NCBI GenBank assembly: GCA_965661055.1
Contig: CBFICS010000012.1
Location: 6,901 to 70,900 of the forward strand
DNA length: 64,000 nt
Source of the DNA: CBFHSF01 sp965661055
Lineage (GTDB): Bacteria; Bacteroidota; Bacteroidia; Flavobacteriales; Schleiferiaceae
Direction: 5' to 3'
Position 1 is the first letter of the stretch. Every line of letters starts with the position of its first letter. The notes beneath the pieces are model-generated. The model made no database searches and was not told the DNA's origin. It worked only from the letters and a program-made list of their open reading frames with translations. Shown here in pieces: positions 16,685 through 25,364 of the stretch. The translations under genes were made by a program, and so were the position numbers.

Positions 16685-18370
16685 ATGCGCAACGTATTCA
16701 CATTCCTATTTGTCCTCGTGACAGTTTTCTCGAATGCTCAAACCAGAACCATTCCTGCGCAAGCATTTGATTTAAAATTATTAAAAGCAGACCTAACTTA
16801 TTTGGCCTCAGATGAACTGAAAGGTAGGTTTCCAGGAACTGAAGGCGAAGATTTAGCTGCCGCTTATATAGAAAAGCAGTTTGCTAAATTAGGAATACAA
16901 CCCAGAGGTACTAGCGGTTACAAGCAGACCTTTGAAATGTATGTTGATGCTGAAATCGGCAAAGCAAACTTCATGGTGCTAAAAGGTGATACAACCTCTT
17001 ATCCACACGGATTGTACCCGGTAAAGTATAGCTCTACAGGAGTTGCTACCGGGAAAACTCTTTTTGTAAACTTCGGTATAGTGGCTGAAGATCTTAATCA
17101 CAATGACTTGGTGGATTATGAGAAGGGAGATTTTAAAGGGCGTATTGTGGTTATGGACGTCAGTTCTCCTGACGGAATACATCCTCATTCAAAATATGTT
17201 GCCCATTATGATCTTGAAGAAAGGGTTAAAAGACTTGTTGAATATGGTGCAGAAGGGGTGGTATTGATAAACCCCGGAGACCTTGCCAATGATCCAAATC
17301 CTAGATTCGAAAGAATTTATTCAGTGGGCGTACCAGTTGTCTTTGTAACCAATGAAGAAACGGCTGAGTACTTGTCAAAAAAGAAAAAGAAGATTACTAT
17401 TTCTGCAGAGCTACAAGAGAAAAAGGTTAAGGCAAAGAACATTGTTGGTTTTCTAAACCTAAACAAAGAAAAAACAGTAGTTATTGGAGCTCATTATGAT
17501 CATTTAGGCATGGGTACTACCAGTTCATTGTACCGTGGGGTTCCGCAAATTCACAATGGGGCAGATGACAACGCTAGTGGTACTGCAGGGCTTCTTACCT
17601 TAGCTAGATACTTTTCAAATCACAGTGCAGATTTCAGCACTAACTTTTTATTTATTGGATTTTCAGGGGAAGAAGAAGGATTGTTAGGTTCTGACTATTG
17701 GACAAAAAACCCTACTCTTGATCTTAGCTCACTTCAATATATGCTCAATATGGATATGATTGGGCGCCTCGATGCAAATGACAAGGTTATCGAGGTTAAC
17801 GGAGTGGGAACCTCTCCATTGTGGAAGGAAAAGATTCCAACTCTTGAGTTGAATGAAATAAAGTTAAAAACCACGGTTTCAGGAATTGGACCTTCTGATC
17901 AAACAAGCTTTTATCACATAAAGGTTCCTGCTCTACATTTCTTTACGGGGACCCATAGTGATTATCACAAACCAAGTGATGACGCCGACAAGATTAATTA
18001 TAAAGGAGAGGCGCAGGTTCTTGCCTTAATGGTTGACCTTGTAAAGGCAATGGATGGCGAAAAAAACGTGCCCTTTACTACCACGGTTAATGATAATTCA
18101 AGAAAAGCGCCAAGATTTTCAGTGACCTTAGGGGTAATTCCAGATTACGCTTTTGACGGAGCTGGTATGAAAATAAATGGTGTAAACGATGGCAAGCCTG
18201 CGGCTGCAGCCGGAATGTTAGAAGGAGACATCGTTATTCAAATAGGAGACTTTAAGATAAAAGATATGTACTCTTATATGGATGCATTATCGGCTTACCA
18301 AAAAGGCGATAAGGTAAAGGTTACTTACCTTAGAGATGGAAAAGAAATTACAACCGACTTACAGTTTTAA
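16685..18370 (+). CDS. secreted M28 zinc aminopeptidase with PDZ domain
   Basis: This 561-residue protein has a signal peptide (MRNVFTFLFVLVTVFSNAQ), a protease-associated insert (about 115-250), an M28 peptidase domain (about 255-460) and a C-terminal PDZ domain (about 475-561). The zinc and catalytic residues are visible: GAHYDHLGMG, GADDNASGTAG, GFSGEEEGLLGS, LNMDMIGR and the final His in HSDYHKPSDD. It should remove N-terminal residues from peptides in the periplasm or outside the cell. ATG 16685 is chosen rather than the in-frame TTG at 16667. The TAA shares its last base with the gpsA ATG, so the two genes are coupled. Confidence 0.9.
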   Translation: MRNVFTFLFVLVTVFSNAQTRTIPAQAFDLKLLKADLTYLASDELKGRFPGTEGEDLAAAYIEKQFAKLGIQPRGTSGYKQTFEMYVDAEIGKANFMVLKGDTTSYPHGLYPVKYSSTGVATGKTLFVNFGIVAEDLNHNDLVDYEKGDFKGRIVVMDVSSPDGIHPHSKYVAHYDLEERVKRLVEYGAEGVVLINPGDLANDPNPRFERIYSVGVPVVFVTNEETAEYLSKKKKKITISAELQEKKVKAKNIVGFLNLNKEKTVVIGAHYDHLGMGTTSSLYRGVPQIHNGADDNASGTAGLLTLARYFSNHSADFSTNFLFIGFSGEEEGLLGSDYWTKNPTLDLSSLQYMLNMDMIGRLDANDKVIEVNGVGTSPLWKEKIPTLELNEIKLKTTVSGIGPSDQTSFYHIKVPALHFFTGTHSDYHKPSDDADKINYKGEAQVLALMVDLVKAMDGEKNVPFTTTVNDNSRKAPRFSVTLGVIPDYAFDGAGMKINGVNDGKPAAAAGMLEGDIVIQIGDFKIKDMYSYMDALSAYQKGDKVKVTYLRDGKEITTDLQF

Positions 18371-19386
18371 TGGGTACTAATAAACCATCCAATAGCAGTT
18401 CTAAATCTATTGCCGTAATTGGTGGAGGAAGCTGGGCTACCGCCTTGGTGAAAATTCTTTCTGAGACAAACGATTACGTAGGTTGGTGGATACGAGATGA
18501 AAATGATGTAGTTCATATCAAAAGGTATCACCACAATCCAAAATATTTGAGTTCGGTAGAACTTAGTACAGAGAAAATAGCTGTAAGTAGTGATCTAAAC
18601 CACGTGGTTTCAGAAGCTGATTACTTGATATTTGCCGTCCCATCGGCCTTTCTTAAAAACGCATTATCTTCTTTGACAGAAAGCTTGAGCGACAAGTTTG
18701 TGTTTTCAGCTATTAAAGGTATTGTCCCGGATGAAAACCTTATCGTTGGAGAGTTTTTTAATCAAAACTATCAAGTTCCACTAGAGAACATTGGGGTTAT
18801 TATGGGGCCTTGTCATGCAGAAGAGGTGGCTCTTGAACGACTATCTTATTTAACTGTAGCCTGCTTAGAAGAAGAAACAGCAACTTTTGTAGCCGACAGA
18901 CTAAAATGCGATTTCATTTTAACCAAAACCTCAGATGACATATACGGAACGGAGTACGCTGCTGTTTTAAAGAACATTTATTCATTGGCTGCGGGAATTT
19001 GTAATGGTCTAGGATACGGAGACAATTTTCAAGCGGTACTTATCTCAAATGCCTTACGAGAAATGAAGCGATTCATAAAGGCAGTTCATCCCATTAAAAG
19101 GGATATTGCGGGCTCTGCATATCTAGGAGACCTTTTAGTTACAGCCTATTCTCAATTTAGTAGAAATAGGATGTTCGGGACAATGATAGGCAAAGGGTAC
19201 ACCATCCGTTCTGCTCAGTTAGAAATGAACATGGTGGCAGAAGGGTATTATGCGGCAAAATTAATTAAAGAGGTTAAAGGGCAACATGAAGTGAAAATGC
19301 CCATAAGCAATGCCGTTTATAAAATACTCTACGAAGGAAAGAACCCAAAGAAGGTTATGGAAAGGCTAGCAAAAAAGCTGTTTTAA
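18370..19386 (+). CDS. gpsA: NAD(P)H-dependent glycerol-3-phosphate dehydrogenase
   Basis: This 338-residue cytosolic enzyme reduces dihydroxyacetone phosphate to sn-glycerol-3-phosphate, the backbone for phospholipids. It has the Rossmann loop IAVIGGGSWATALVKIL (residues 14-30), the AIKGIVPDE motif, the catalytic-domain lysine in AAVLKNIYSLAAGICNGLG, and the SAYLGDLLVTAYSQFSRNR segment. It starts within the stop of the M28 peptidase. It is convergent with the Crp-like gene; the stops overlap by four bases. Confidence 0.95.
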   Translation: MGTNKPSNSSSKSIAVIGGGSWATALVKILSETNDYVGWWIRDENDVVHIKRYHHNPKYLSSVELSTEKIAVSSDLNHVVSEADYLIFAVPSAFLKNALSSLTESLSDKFVFSAIKGIVPDENLIVGEFFNQNYQVPLENIGVIMGPCHAEEVALERLSYLTVACLEEETATFVADRLKCDFILTKTSDDIYGTEYAAVLKNIYSLAAGICNGLGYGDNFQAVLISNALREMKRFIKAVHPIKRDIAGSAYLGDLLVTAYSQFSRNRMFGTMIGKGYTIRSAQLEMNMVAEGYYAAKLIKEVKGQHEVKMPISNAVYKILYEGKNPKKVMERLAKKLF

Positions 19387-19955
19387 ATTGATCTTAGTTT
19401 TTTAAACTCACCTAAAGATATATTCAAAAAAGTAGCTAAAATTGAGTCAGGAATTCTCTCTAGTAATTCCGGTCTATACTTAAGAATTTCTTCATACCTC
19501 TCTTTTGGGTCAGACTTGATAAAGGCAGCCAATCTTTTCTGGGCCTGAATATATCTTTCTTCAGCCACCTTTCTTTGAAGGTGGTTCCAAGCGGGTAAAT
19601 GATCGTCAAGAATCTTCATCTTTTCATAAGGCAACCATAGTGCATTGGTTTTCTCAATGGTTTCAACGAAACCCTCTGCGGGTGTTTGATGTAAAAAGCT
19701 TTCATAGGCGCCTGCAAATAAGCCTTCTAAAAAAATAAACAAGGTCTTTTTTTCTGAACCATCTTCGTGGTAAAAATGCATGGACCCTTCCGAAATAAAA
19801 AACACCTTATTGGCAATATCGCCTTTCTTAATTACGGTTGTGCCCGGAGCAAATTCTTCATAGGTAAAATGGGTTTTCAGCAATTCAATTTCTTTAGGAG
19901 AAATATCAACAACGTTATTAATAGTAGACAAAAGAATGTTAAAGGCTTTTTCCAT
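19383..19955 (-). CDS. Crp/Fnr-family cyclic-nucleotide-fold regulator
   Basis: This 190-residue protein has an N-terminal cNMP-binding beta-barrel (about 25-115; EFAPGTTVIKKGDIANKVFF) and a C-terminal helix-turn-helix region (about 160-190; RIPDSILATFLNISLGEFKK). The ligand-pocket Arg-Ala of true CRP is absent, as in most Bacteroidota members, so a different or no ligand is likely. Its targets are unknown. I start at ATG 19953-19955; the codon before it is an in-frame TTG. A bidirectional terminator lies upstream, separating it from the sigma operon. Confidence 0.85.
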   Translation of the reverse strand: MEKAFNILLSTINNVVDISPKEIELLKTHFTYEEFAPGTTVIKKGDIANKVFFISEGSMHFYHEDGSEKKTLFIFLEGLFAGAYESFLHQTPAEGFVETIEKTNALWLPYEKMKILDDHLPAWNHLQRKVAEERYIQAQKRLAAFIKSDPKERYEEILKYRPELLERIPDSILATFLNISLGEFKKLRSI

Positions 19956-20009
19956 CAAAATAGTTTTAGCAAAGATACATTCAAACAGACAATCAAACGG
20001 TAATAATAA

Positions 20010-20033
20010 AAAAAACGGCCAGAGCCGTTTTTT
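20010..20033. terminator. bidirectional rho-independent terminator
   Basis: The arms AAAAAACGGC and GCCGTTTTTT surround a CAGA loop. It lies just after the stop of the minus-strand outer-membrane-protein gene and ends the sigma operon before the crp-like gene. Confidence 0.8.
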
Positions 20034-20040
20034 AAGTGAT

Positions 20041-21252
20041 TTACCAACTAAACCCTAAGGTTATGGATGCTATATGATAATCAGGACCTTTATTGTCTTT
20101 AAACATTGAGTTTAGGTCATATTTAGCCGTTGCTTTAAAGTGGCCATACCCTATTTGACCAATCAATCCATATCTAAAACTAGGCATGAAGTAGTTATTG
20201 TAGGTATATTGAGTAGACCTGTCGTTGAATTCATCGTCGTATTCAATAGTTCTTCTTGAATACAATTTGACTCCGCCATAACCACCAACTCCTAGAGTAA
20301 AGCCATTGTCCATACCTCGGGTTGAACTATCAAATTGCAGCATTAACGGAATGTCTAAATATCCTACAGAAAATTTTGAGCTCGCGACATTTAACGAAGT
20401 ACCTTTTTCATCAAAAGCTGTCATACCGGTAGCTGTATCTTTGAATATCACATTTTTTCCTTTTAGGTTAAACCAGTTCCAGTTTACCGCTAGACCGTAT
20501 TTTAGGTAAAACTTACTTTGATCGCCAAACAATCTGGTTTTTCCTCCAAGTCCTAACTCAAAATTGGCAGACTTCCACGTTTGTTGTTCAGCTGGCTGAT
20601 CGGTGATGATTAATCCTCCGGCCTCTACCATTTGTGACAACCCTAAATGAAGATCAAAGGTTCCCTTTGTTCTTTGGCGCTTTCTTTTCTTTTCTTTTTT
20701 TACGGTTTTAATAATTATTTTTTCATCAATTGATGCTGGAGGTGTAGGAGGTAGGTTTGGCATGGGTGGCATTTGTGGTGCAGAACCAACGTCCTTACCC
20801 GCTTCTTTTTCTGCTTCCCATTTTTCTGCTTCCGCTTCCCATTGCTCAGCCCAATCTTCCCATTGTTTTCCATAGGCTTCTCCCCAGGCATCCCACTTGG
20901 CTTCATTAGAATCACCCCACTCTTCCCAGCGCTCTTCAAAAGTCTCAAGGTTTTCTTCCATAGTTTCCCGGGCCGCCTCTTGGGCTTCTTCTGCTTCTTC
21001 AGGTGTCATATTTCCGGCTTCAACTTCAGCGTTTATGCGTGAAATCTCTGCTTTGTATTGATCTATGATTACCTTGGTTTCTTTGGTGATTTCCTCTATC
21101 ATTTTGTTGAGGTCTATTTCTGATAGTTCCTCTACATTTTCAGAAAGGATAATGACCTCGGCCCCCTTTACAGACATCTTTATGGTGTCTTTTTGTGAAA
21201 ATCCCATGAACGAGATCGAGAGGGCAAGAATGGTTGTGTAAATTGATTTCAT
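20041..21252 (-). CDS. outer-membrane barrel protein with Trp-rich coiled-coil stalk
   Basis: This 403-residue protein has a signal peptide (MKSIYTTILALSISFMGFSQ). An acidic helical region (about 40-150) contains an 11-residue Trp-pair repeat: W109/W112, W120/W123, W131/W134 and W145. A Pro-rich linker (157-173) and a Lys/Arg-rich patch (185-197) follow, then an outer-membrane beta-barrel (about 198-403) of the PorT/OmpW-like type ending HIASITLGFSW. The function is unknown. It is the third gene of a sigma/membrane-partner operon, so it is probably controlled by that sigma factor or part of its signalling. A terminator follows the gene. Confidence 0.8.
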   Translation of the reverse strand: MKSIYTTILALSISFMGFSQKDTIKMSVKGAEVIILSENVEELSEIDLNKMIEEITKETKVIIDQYKAEISRINAEVEAGNMTPEEAEEAQEAARETMEENLETFEERWEEWGDSNEAKWDAWGEAYGKQWEDWAEQWEAEAEKWEAEKEAGKDVGSAPQMPPMPNLPPTPPASIDEKIIIKTVKKEKKRKRQRTKGTFDLHLGLSQMVEAGGLIITDQPAEQQTWKSANFELGLGGKTRLFGDQSKFYLKYGLAVNWNWFNLKGKNVIFKDTATGMTAFDEKGTSLNVASSKFSVGYLDIPLMLQFDSSTRGMDNGFTLGVGGYGGVKLYSRRTIEYDDEFNDRSTQYTYNNYFMPSFRYGLIGQIGYGHFKATAKYDLNSMFKDNKGPDYHIASITLGFSW

Positions 21253-21293
21253 TTTGTTGAATTGTAAATTGTCAGTTTGTAGCAGAAATGTTA

Positions 21294-21980
21294 TTAATTA
21301 TTTTCTTGAGAGAAGAAAGACGAAATTTGCTCTTTAAAGGCTGGCCAGGTAAAAGACTTTACCTCTTCCGGAGCTTCAATTGCCTTTCCGCTTTTCAGGT
21401 TGTTAATTTGTGATAATGAGTATTCTGTAAGTCCCTGGGTTGGTTTTGCACTCGCGGTCAAATAATTATCAGGGTTTAGTTTTATGCTCAATTTATTTTG
21501 ATTTAAAAGAGAGGCATCGGCCATTACAAAGGGTAAATCATCATAGTTTTCTGGATTGTTAATGTCGTCAGAAATTTGTGAGTCATCAAACAAGTCTGAG
21601 GCTTGAATGGGCTTATGATATACTTCTGCCATGAGTCTCTTTTCTTGAGTATAATCAGTTTTTTTGCCTTCTGAAAGCTCAATACTTGTTGTCTTTATGG
21701 TGCTTTTAATTTGAGTGCCTGTGTTTAAGGGCTTTATTGAAATGGGATTTATTGGTGTAGTAACCTCAGGCGGTATACCAGAATTGCTTTCATACATAAA
21801 AAACGTTCCGGTGGTTATCAGTAATAATATAGCTGCTGCTATGGCACGCCAAGAAGTGGTATGAGAAGTTTGTTCCATTAAGTTAGACTCTATTCTCTCC
21901 CAAACCGCAGCATTGGGCTTGGTCTCAAAGTTTTTTAGGTTCTTTTTAAAGAGTTCGTCTATGGGGTTTGTTGTTTTCAT
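21294..21980 (-). CDS. single-pass membrane protein, putative anti-sigma factor
   Basis: This 228-residue protein has an N-terminal cytosolic segment of about 40 residues (IDELFKKNLKNFETKPNAAVWERIES), one transmembrane helix (AIAAAILLLITTGTFFMYES, about 45-65) and an extracytoplasmic tail. Its ATG overlaps the sigma-factor stop by four bases (ATGA). This position and topology are typical of anti-sigma partners of ECF-type sigma factors in Bacteroidota. No zinc-binding ASD motif (HxxxCxxC) is seen, so the anti-sigma role rests on context. Confidence 0.7.
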   Translation of the reverse strand: MKTTNPIDELFKKNLKNFETKPNAAVWERIESNLMEQTSHTTSWRAIAAAILLLITTGTFFMYESNSGIPPEVTTPINPISIKPLNTGTQIKSTIKTTSIELSEGKKTDYTQEKRLMAEVYHKPIQASDLFDDSQISDDINNPENYDDLPFVMADASLLNQNKLSIKLNPDNYLTASAKPTQGLTEYSLSQINNLKSGKAIEAPEEVKSFTWPAFKEQISSFFSQENN

Positions 21981-22540
21981 ATTGAATTTACCCTTTGATG
22001 GTCTTCTAATTTCTCTTGCAAACGAATTCTAGCTTTTCTCAGTTGACTTTTACTGGTCGCCTCAGAGATAGAAAGCATCTCTGCTATTTCAGAATGGCTG
22101 TACCCTTCTATGGCAAATAGGTTAAAAACAGTCCGATAACCTAGTGGCAGCTCATTTATCATATTTAATAAATCTTCTGCAGCGTATTTTTGAAGAACTA
22201 CATTTGGCGTTGAAAATTCTGGATGATCTTCCGTCAATTCAACAAAAAGATTCTTTTTATACCGAATGTAATTGAGACTTTCGTTGACAACAATTCGTCG
22301 AATCCAAGCCCCCAAATCACCCTCTTTTTTAAATTGAGTAATTTGTCCAAAAACCTTGATAAAAGAGTTGCATAGAACTTCCTCTGCATCTTCTAACTGT
22401 TGCACATACCTCCTAGAAACACCCAGCATCTGAGCAGAGTACTTTTCAAAAGTCTTTGCTTGTGCTTTTCTGTCACCTTGTCTAAGTTTTTCAACAAGGA
22501 CAACATCTGCGTCTTGGTTAATGCGTAATAGTTTTACCAT
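21977..22540 (-). CDS. ECF-type RNA polymerase sigma factor
   Basis: This 187-residue sigma-70 family protein has region 2 (about 20-85; AEEVLCNSFIKVFGQITQFK and LGAWIRRIVVNESLNYIR) and region 4 (about 125-180; LPLGYRTVFNLFAIEGYSHS, then EIAEMLSISEATSKSQLRKA). Such sigma factors direct RNA polymerase to a small regulon under an extracytoplasmic signal. I use ATG 22538-22540; an in-frame GTG lies six codons upstream. It leads an operon with a membrane partner and an outer-membrane protein, and is probably released by that partner. Confidence 0.9.
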   Translation of the reverse strand: MVKLLRINQDADVVLVEKLRQGDRKAQAKTFEKYSAQMLGVSRRYVQQLEDAEEVLCNSFIKVFGQITQFKKEGDLGAWIRRIVVNESLNYIRYKKNLFVELTEDHPEFSTPNVVLQKYAAEDLLNMINELPLGYRTVFNLFAIEGYSHSEIAEMLSISEATSKSQLRKARIRLQEKLEDHQRVNSI

Positions 22541-22572
22541 TTTGGTCTTTGGCTTCACTTATATGACACCTT

Positions 22573-22601
22573 AAAAATTAAAAAAGATGCCTGAGGCCAA
22601 A
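22573..22601 (-). promoter_or_regulatory. promoter of the sigma-factor operon
   Basis: On the minus strand TTTG (22598-22601) is followed after 17 bases by TAATTTTT (22573-22580), close to TTTG-N17-TAnnTTTG, about 33 bases before the sigma ATG. Confidence 0.4.
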
Positions 22602-22740
22602 TTTTTTTCAATTTACAACAAAAACTAGGTGTTAATTTTTAAAAACTACTATAAAACAAAGGGTTCTAACGTGTTTCTCAAGAGAAAAATCATCCGTGAA
22701 TTTTTAGTCATCCTTTGGTCTATTGTTTACCTTTATCACA

Positions 22741-24912
22741 ATGGGAAGAAAAAAATCAAAAAAGAAAAAGTCTTCGGGTACTGGGGCAGATCCCTTTTCA
22801 ATGAGCACACGTTTAATGGAGGTGTTCAAGGATTATCCTCATAGAAGCTTTAATTATAGACAGCTCGCTGCAAAGCAAGGAATGCAACCAAAGGCAGCCA
22901 AAAGTTTGATTGATGGAGCCATAAAAAAGCTTATCAAGGAAGGAAAGATTGTAGCCGTTGGCCGTGGCTCCTATAAAATGAAGTACAGAGAAGTATATGC
23001 TACGGGGGTTGTAGATATGGCGACCAATGGAAATGCATATATCGTTAGCCCTCAAACTGAAGAAGATATATTAGTTAAGGGAGGCAACCTATACCACGCT
23101 CTTGACGGAGATGAAGTGAAGGTTTTGCTTTATGCTAGAAGAAAGAACAGAAGGCTTGAAGGTGAAGTAGCTGAAATCATTAAGAGAAAGCGAACCGACT
23201 TCGTGGGAATAATCGAAATGTCTAAAGATTTCGCATTTTTGGTGCCAGACCACAATAAAATGTTGGTTGACATTTACATCCCTAAAGAAAAATTAAACGG
23301 TGCTTTAAACGGGCAAAAAGCAATTGCTAAGATTACCGATTGGCCAGAAAAAGCTTCTACCCCTTTCGGGGAAATTACCAAGGTGCTGGGTGAGCCTGGA
23401 AATCACGAAGTAGAAATCCATTCTATTTTGGCTGAATACGGTCTACCTTATGAGTTCCCGTCTGATGTTCAAGTAGAGGCTGAATCAGTCGCTACAGAAA
23501 TAACGGAAGCAGACATCGCTTCTAGAAGAGATATGCGCAGTGTTACTACGTTTACGATTGACCCAAAAGATGCAAAAGATTTTGACGATGCGCTATCGGT
23601 AGAAAAGCTTGATAATGGAAATTACGAAATAGGCGTGCACATAGCCGATGTTTCTCATTATGTAAAACCAGGGACTGCCTTAGACGCCGAGGCCTACGAA
23701 AGGGCGACAAGTGTTTACTTGGTTGATAGGGTGGTGCCCATGCTTCCAGAAATTCTTTCTAATCAGGTGTGTAGTTTAAGACCTAATGAAGAAAAGTTGA
23801 CTTTTTCAGCAGTCTTTGAAATGAATGAGGAAGCAAAAATTTTAAGAAAGTGGTTTGGTCGTACCGTTATAGAAAGCAACCACCGATTTGCTTATGAAGA
23901 TGCTCAAGCAATTATTGAAGGTGAAGAGGGTCCTCTAAAAGAGGAAGTGCTTTTGCTTGATAGGTTAGCGAAAATCATGAGGACAGACCGAATGGATCAC
24001 GGTGCGATATCTTTTGATAAACACGAGGTGAAATTCAATTTAGACGAGGAAGGTAATCCTATTGGAGTATATTATAAAGAGGCAAAAGAAGCAAATCATT
24101 TAATCGAAGAGTTTATGCTTTTGGCCAATAGGTCAGTAGCCGAATTTGTAGGGAAAGCAGGCTCTCAGCCTTCTGGAAAAACCATGGTGTACCGCGTACA
24201 CGACGACCCAAACCCAGCAAAGATTGAAGACCTAAGTACTTTTGTGAAGAAATTTGGGTATTCGGTTTCGACAAAAGGAGGCCAATCGATTTCTCAATCC
24301 TTGAATAAGCTCTTGCGAGATGTTCAAGGAAAAGGAGAGGCAAATATGATAGAGACTTTGACCATTCGTTCTATGGCAAAGGCAAAGTACACCACTCAAA
24401 ATATTGGTCATTACGGGCTGTCTTTTGACTACTATACTCACTTTACGTCTCCTATTAGACGATATCCGGATGTAATTGTCCATAGAATTCTTCAGATGGA
24501 ACTAGACAAGCAAAAACTGCCTGATTCCAGTAAGATTGAAGAGGATTGTGAACACGGCTCTGCAAGAGAAAAAATGGCAAGCGATGCAGAAAGAGCAAGT
24601 GTAAAATACATGCAGGTTAAATTTTTAGAGTCTCACATAGGTGAAGAGTTTGACGGAATTATTTCTGGAGTTACCGACTGGGGTGTATTTGTAGAGCTCG
24701 TTGAAAATCCTTGTGAAGGAATGATAAGAATTCGCGACTTTAGGGATGATTACTATGTTTATGATGAAAAAAATTATTGCATTGTAGGCGAAGATAGTGG
24801 CAGGAAATTTCAGCTAGGTGACCCCATTAGAATCATTGTAAAGAGGGCAGACTTAGAAAGAAAACAAATTGATTTTATATTAGCAAAACAACAACCAAAT
24901 CAATCATTATGA
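22741..24912 (+). CDS. rnr: ribonuclease R
   Basis: This 723-residue 3'-5' exoribonuclease degrades structured RNA. It begins at ATG 22741 with a Lys-rich tail (MGRKKSKKKKSSG), followed by a winged-helix segment (about 20-80), cold-shock domains (about 85-220), the RNB catalytic domain (about 250-580; TIDPKDAKDFDDALSV carries the Mg-binding Asp residues, YTHFTSPIRRYPDVIVHRIL the substrate motif) and an S1 domain (about 635-715; GEEFDGIISGVTDWGVFVEL). The longer frame from TTG 22723 is less likely. Its TGA overlaps the next ATG by four bases. Confidence 0.95.
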   Translation: MGRKKSKKKKSSGTGADPFSMSTRLMEVFKDYPHRSFNYRQLAAKQGMQPKAAKSLIDGAIKKLIKEGKIVAVGRGSYKMKYREVYATGVVDMATNGNAYIVSPQTEEDILVKGGNLYHALDGDEVKVLLYARRKNRRLEGEVAEIIKRKRTDFVGIIEMSKDFAFLVPDHNKMLVDIYIPKEKLNGALNGQKAIAKITDWPEKASTPFGEITKVLGEPGNHEVEIHSILAEYGLPYEFPSDVQVEAESVATEITEADIASRRDMRSVTTFTIDPKDAKDFDDALSVEKLDNGNYEIGVHIADVSHYVKPGTALDAEAYERATSVYLVDRVVPMLPEILSNQVCSLRPNEEKLTFSAVFEMNEEAKILRKWFGRTVIESNHRFAYEDAQAIIEGEEGPLKEEVLLLDRLAKIMRTDRMDHGAISFDKHEVKFNLDEEGNPIGVYYKEAKEANHLIEEFMLLANRSVAEFVGKAGSQPSGKTMVYRVHDDPNPAKIEDLSTFVKKFGYSVSTKGGQSISQSLNKLLRDVQGKGEANMIETLTIRSMAKAKYTTQNIGHYGLSFDYYTHFTSPIRRYPDVIVHRILQMELDKQKLPDSSKIEEDCEHGSAREKMASDAERASVKYMQVKFLESHIGEEFDGIISGVTDWGVFVELVENPCEGMIRIRDFRDDYYVYDEKNYCIVGEDSGRKFQLGDPIRIIVKRADLERKQIDFILAKQQPNQSL

Positions 24913-25328
24913 AAAAGTCCACTTTAGAAATGCTAGTGCTTGGAATTGGGGTCCTAGTGATTTTAGCAGGAGTTTACCTTTTATTTATTAGTTCAGATAA
25001 GTCATCCCCTTTTATGGCCAACATTGTGTTTTCAGTTGGTTTTTTATTCTATGTAGTTTATACTGCGATGACTACCTCTTCTCTCCAGAATAACATTAGA
25101 GAGAAAGAAGCGATTATTTCAAACCTTCAAGATGAGGTCAAGAGAAAAACCGTTGAAGTAGAGTCTCTTAATTCTGAAGTTAGTCAGTTAAATTCTGATT
25201 TAAAATCTAGAAATAACGAGTTAGAAGCCGCTAACAAAAACATTGATGAATTAAGTCAATCTGTAAAAGCACTTGAGAAGAAAATAACGGCGCTAACTGA
25301 AAAATCTAAAGATTCTTCAACGGACTAA
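24909..25328 (+). CDS. small membrane protein with C-terminal coiled coil
   Basis: This 139-residue protein has two hydrophobic helices (about 8-26 and 36-55), then a long Glu/Lys/Ser coiled coil (about 58-135) with heptad character (EKEAIISNLQDEVKRKTVEV). No family is recognised. The ATGA overlap with rnr implies co-translation. A membrane tether or scaffold is possible, but there is no direct evidence. Codon use matches its neighbours. Confidence 0.7.
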   Translation: MKKSTLEMLVLGIGVLVILAGVYLLFISSDKSSPFMANIVFSVGFLFYVVYTAMTTSSLQNNIREKEAIISNLQDEVKRKTVEVESLNSEVSQLNSDLKSRNNELEAANKNIDELSQSVKALEKKITALTEKSKDSSTD

Positions 25329-25339
25329 ATTTCAAAAAC

Positions 25340-25347
25340 TACCTTTG
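25340..25347 (+). promoter_or_regulatory. -7 element of the LysE-family gene
   Basis: TACCTTTG is a perfect TAnnTTTG match, 17 bases before the ATG at 25365, which implies a short leader. No TTG is seen at -33. Confidence 0.4.
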
Positions 25348-25364
25348 CCCTTTGAATTTTAGTC

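Noticed and set aside
20773..21042. A Phe-rich frame antisense to the Trp/Glu-rich stalk.
   Set aside because: It is the mirror of the acidic repeat (GAA becoming TTC), not an independent gene.
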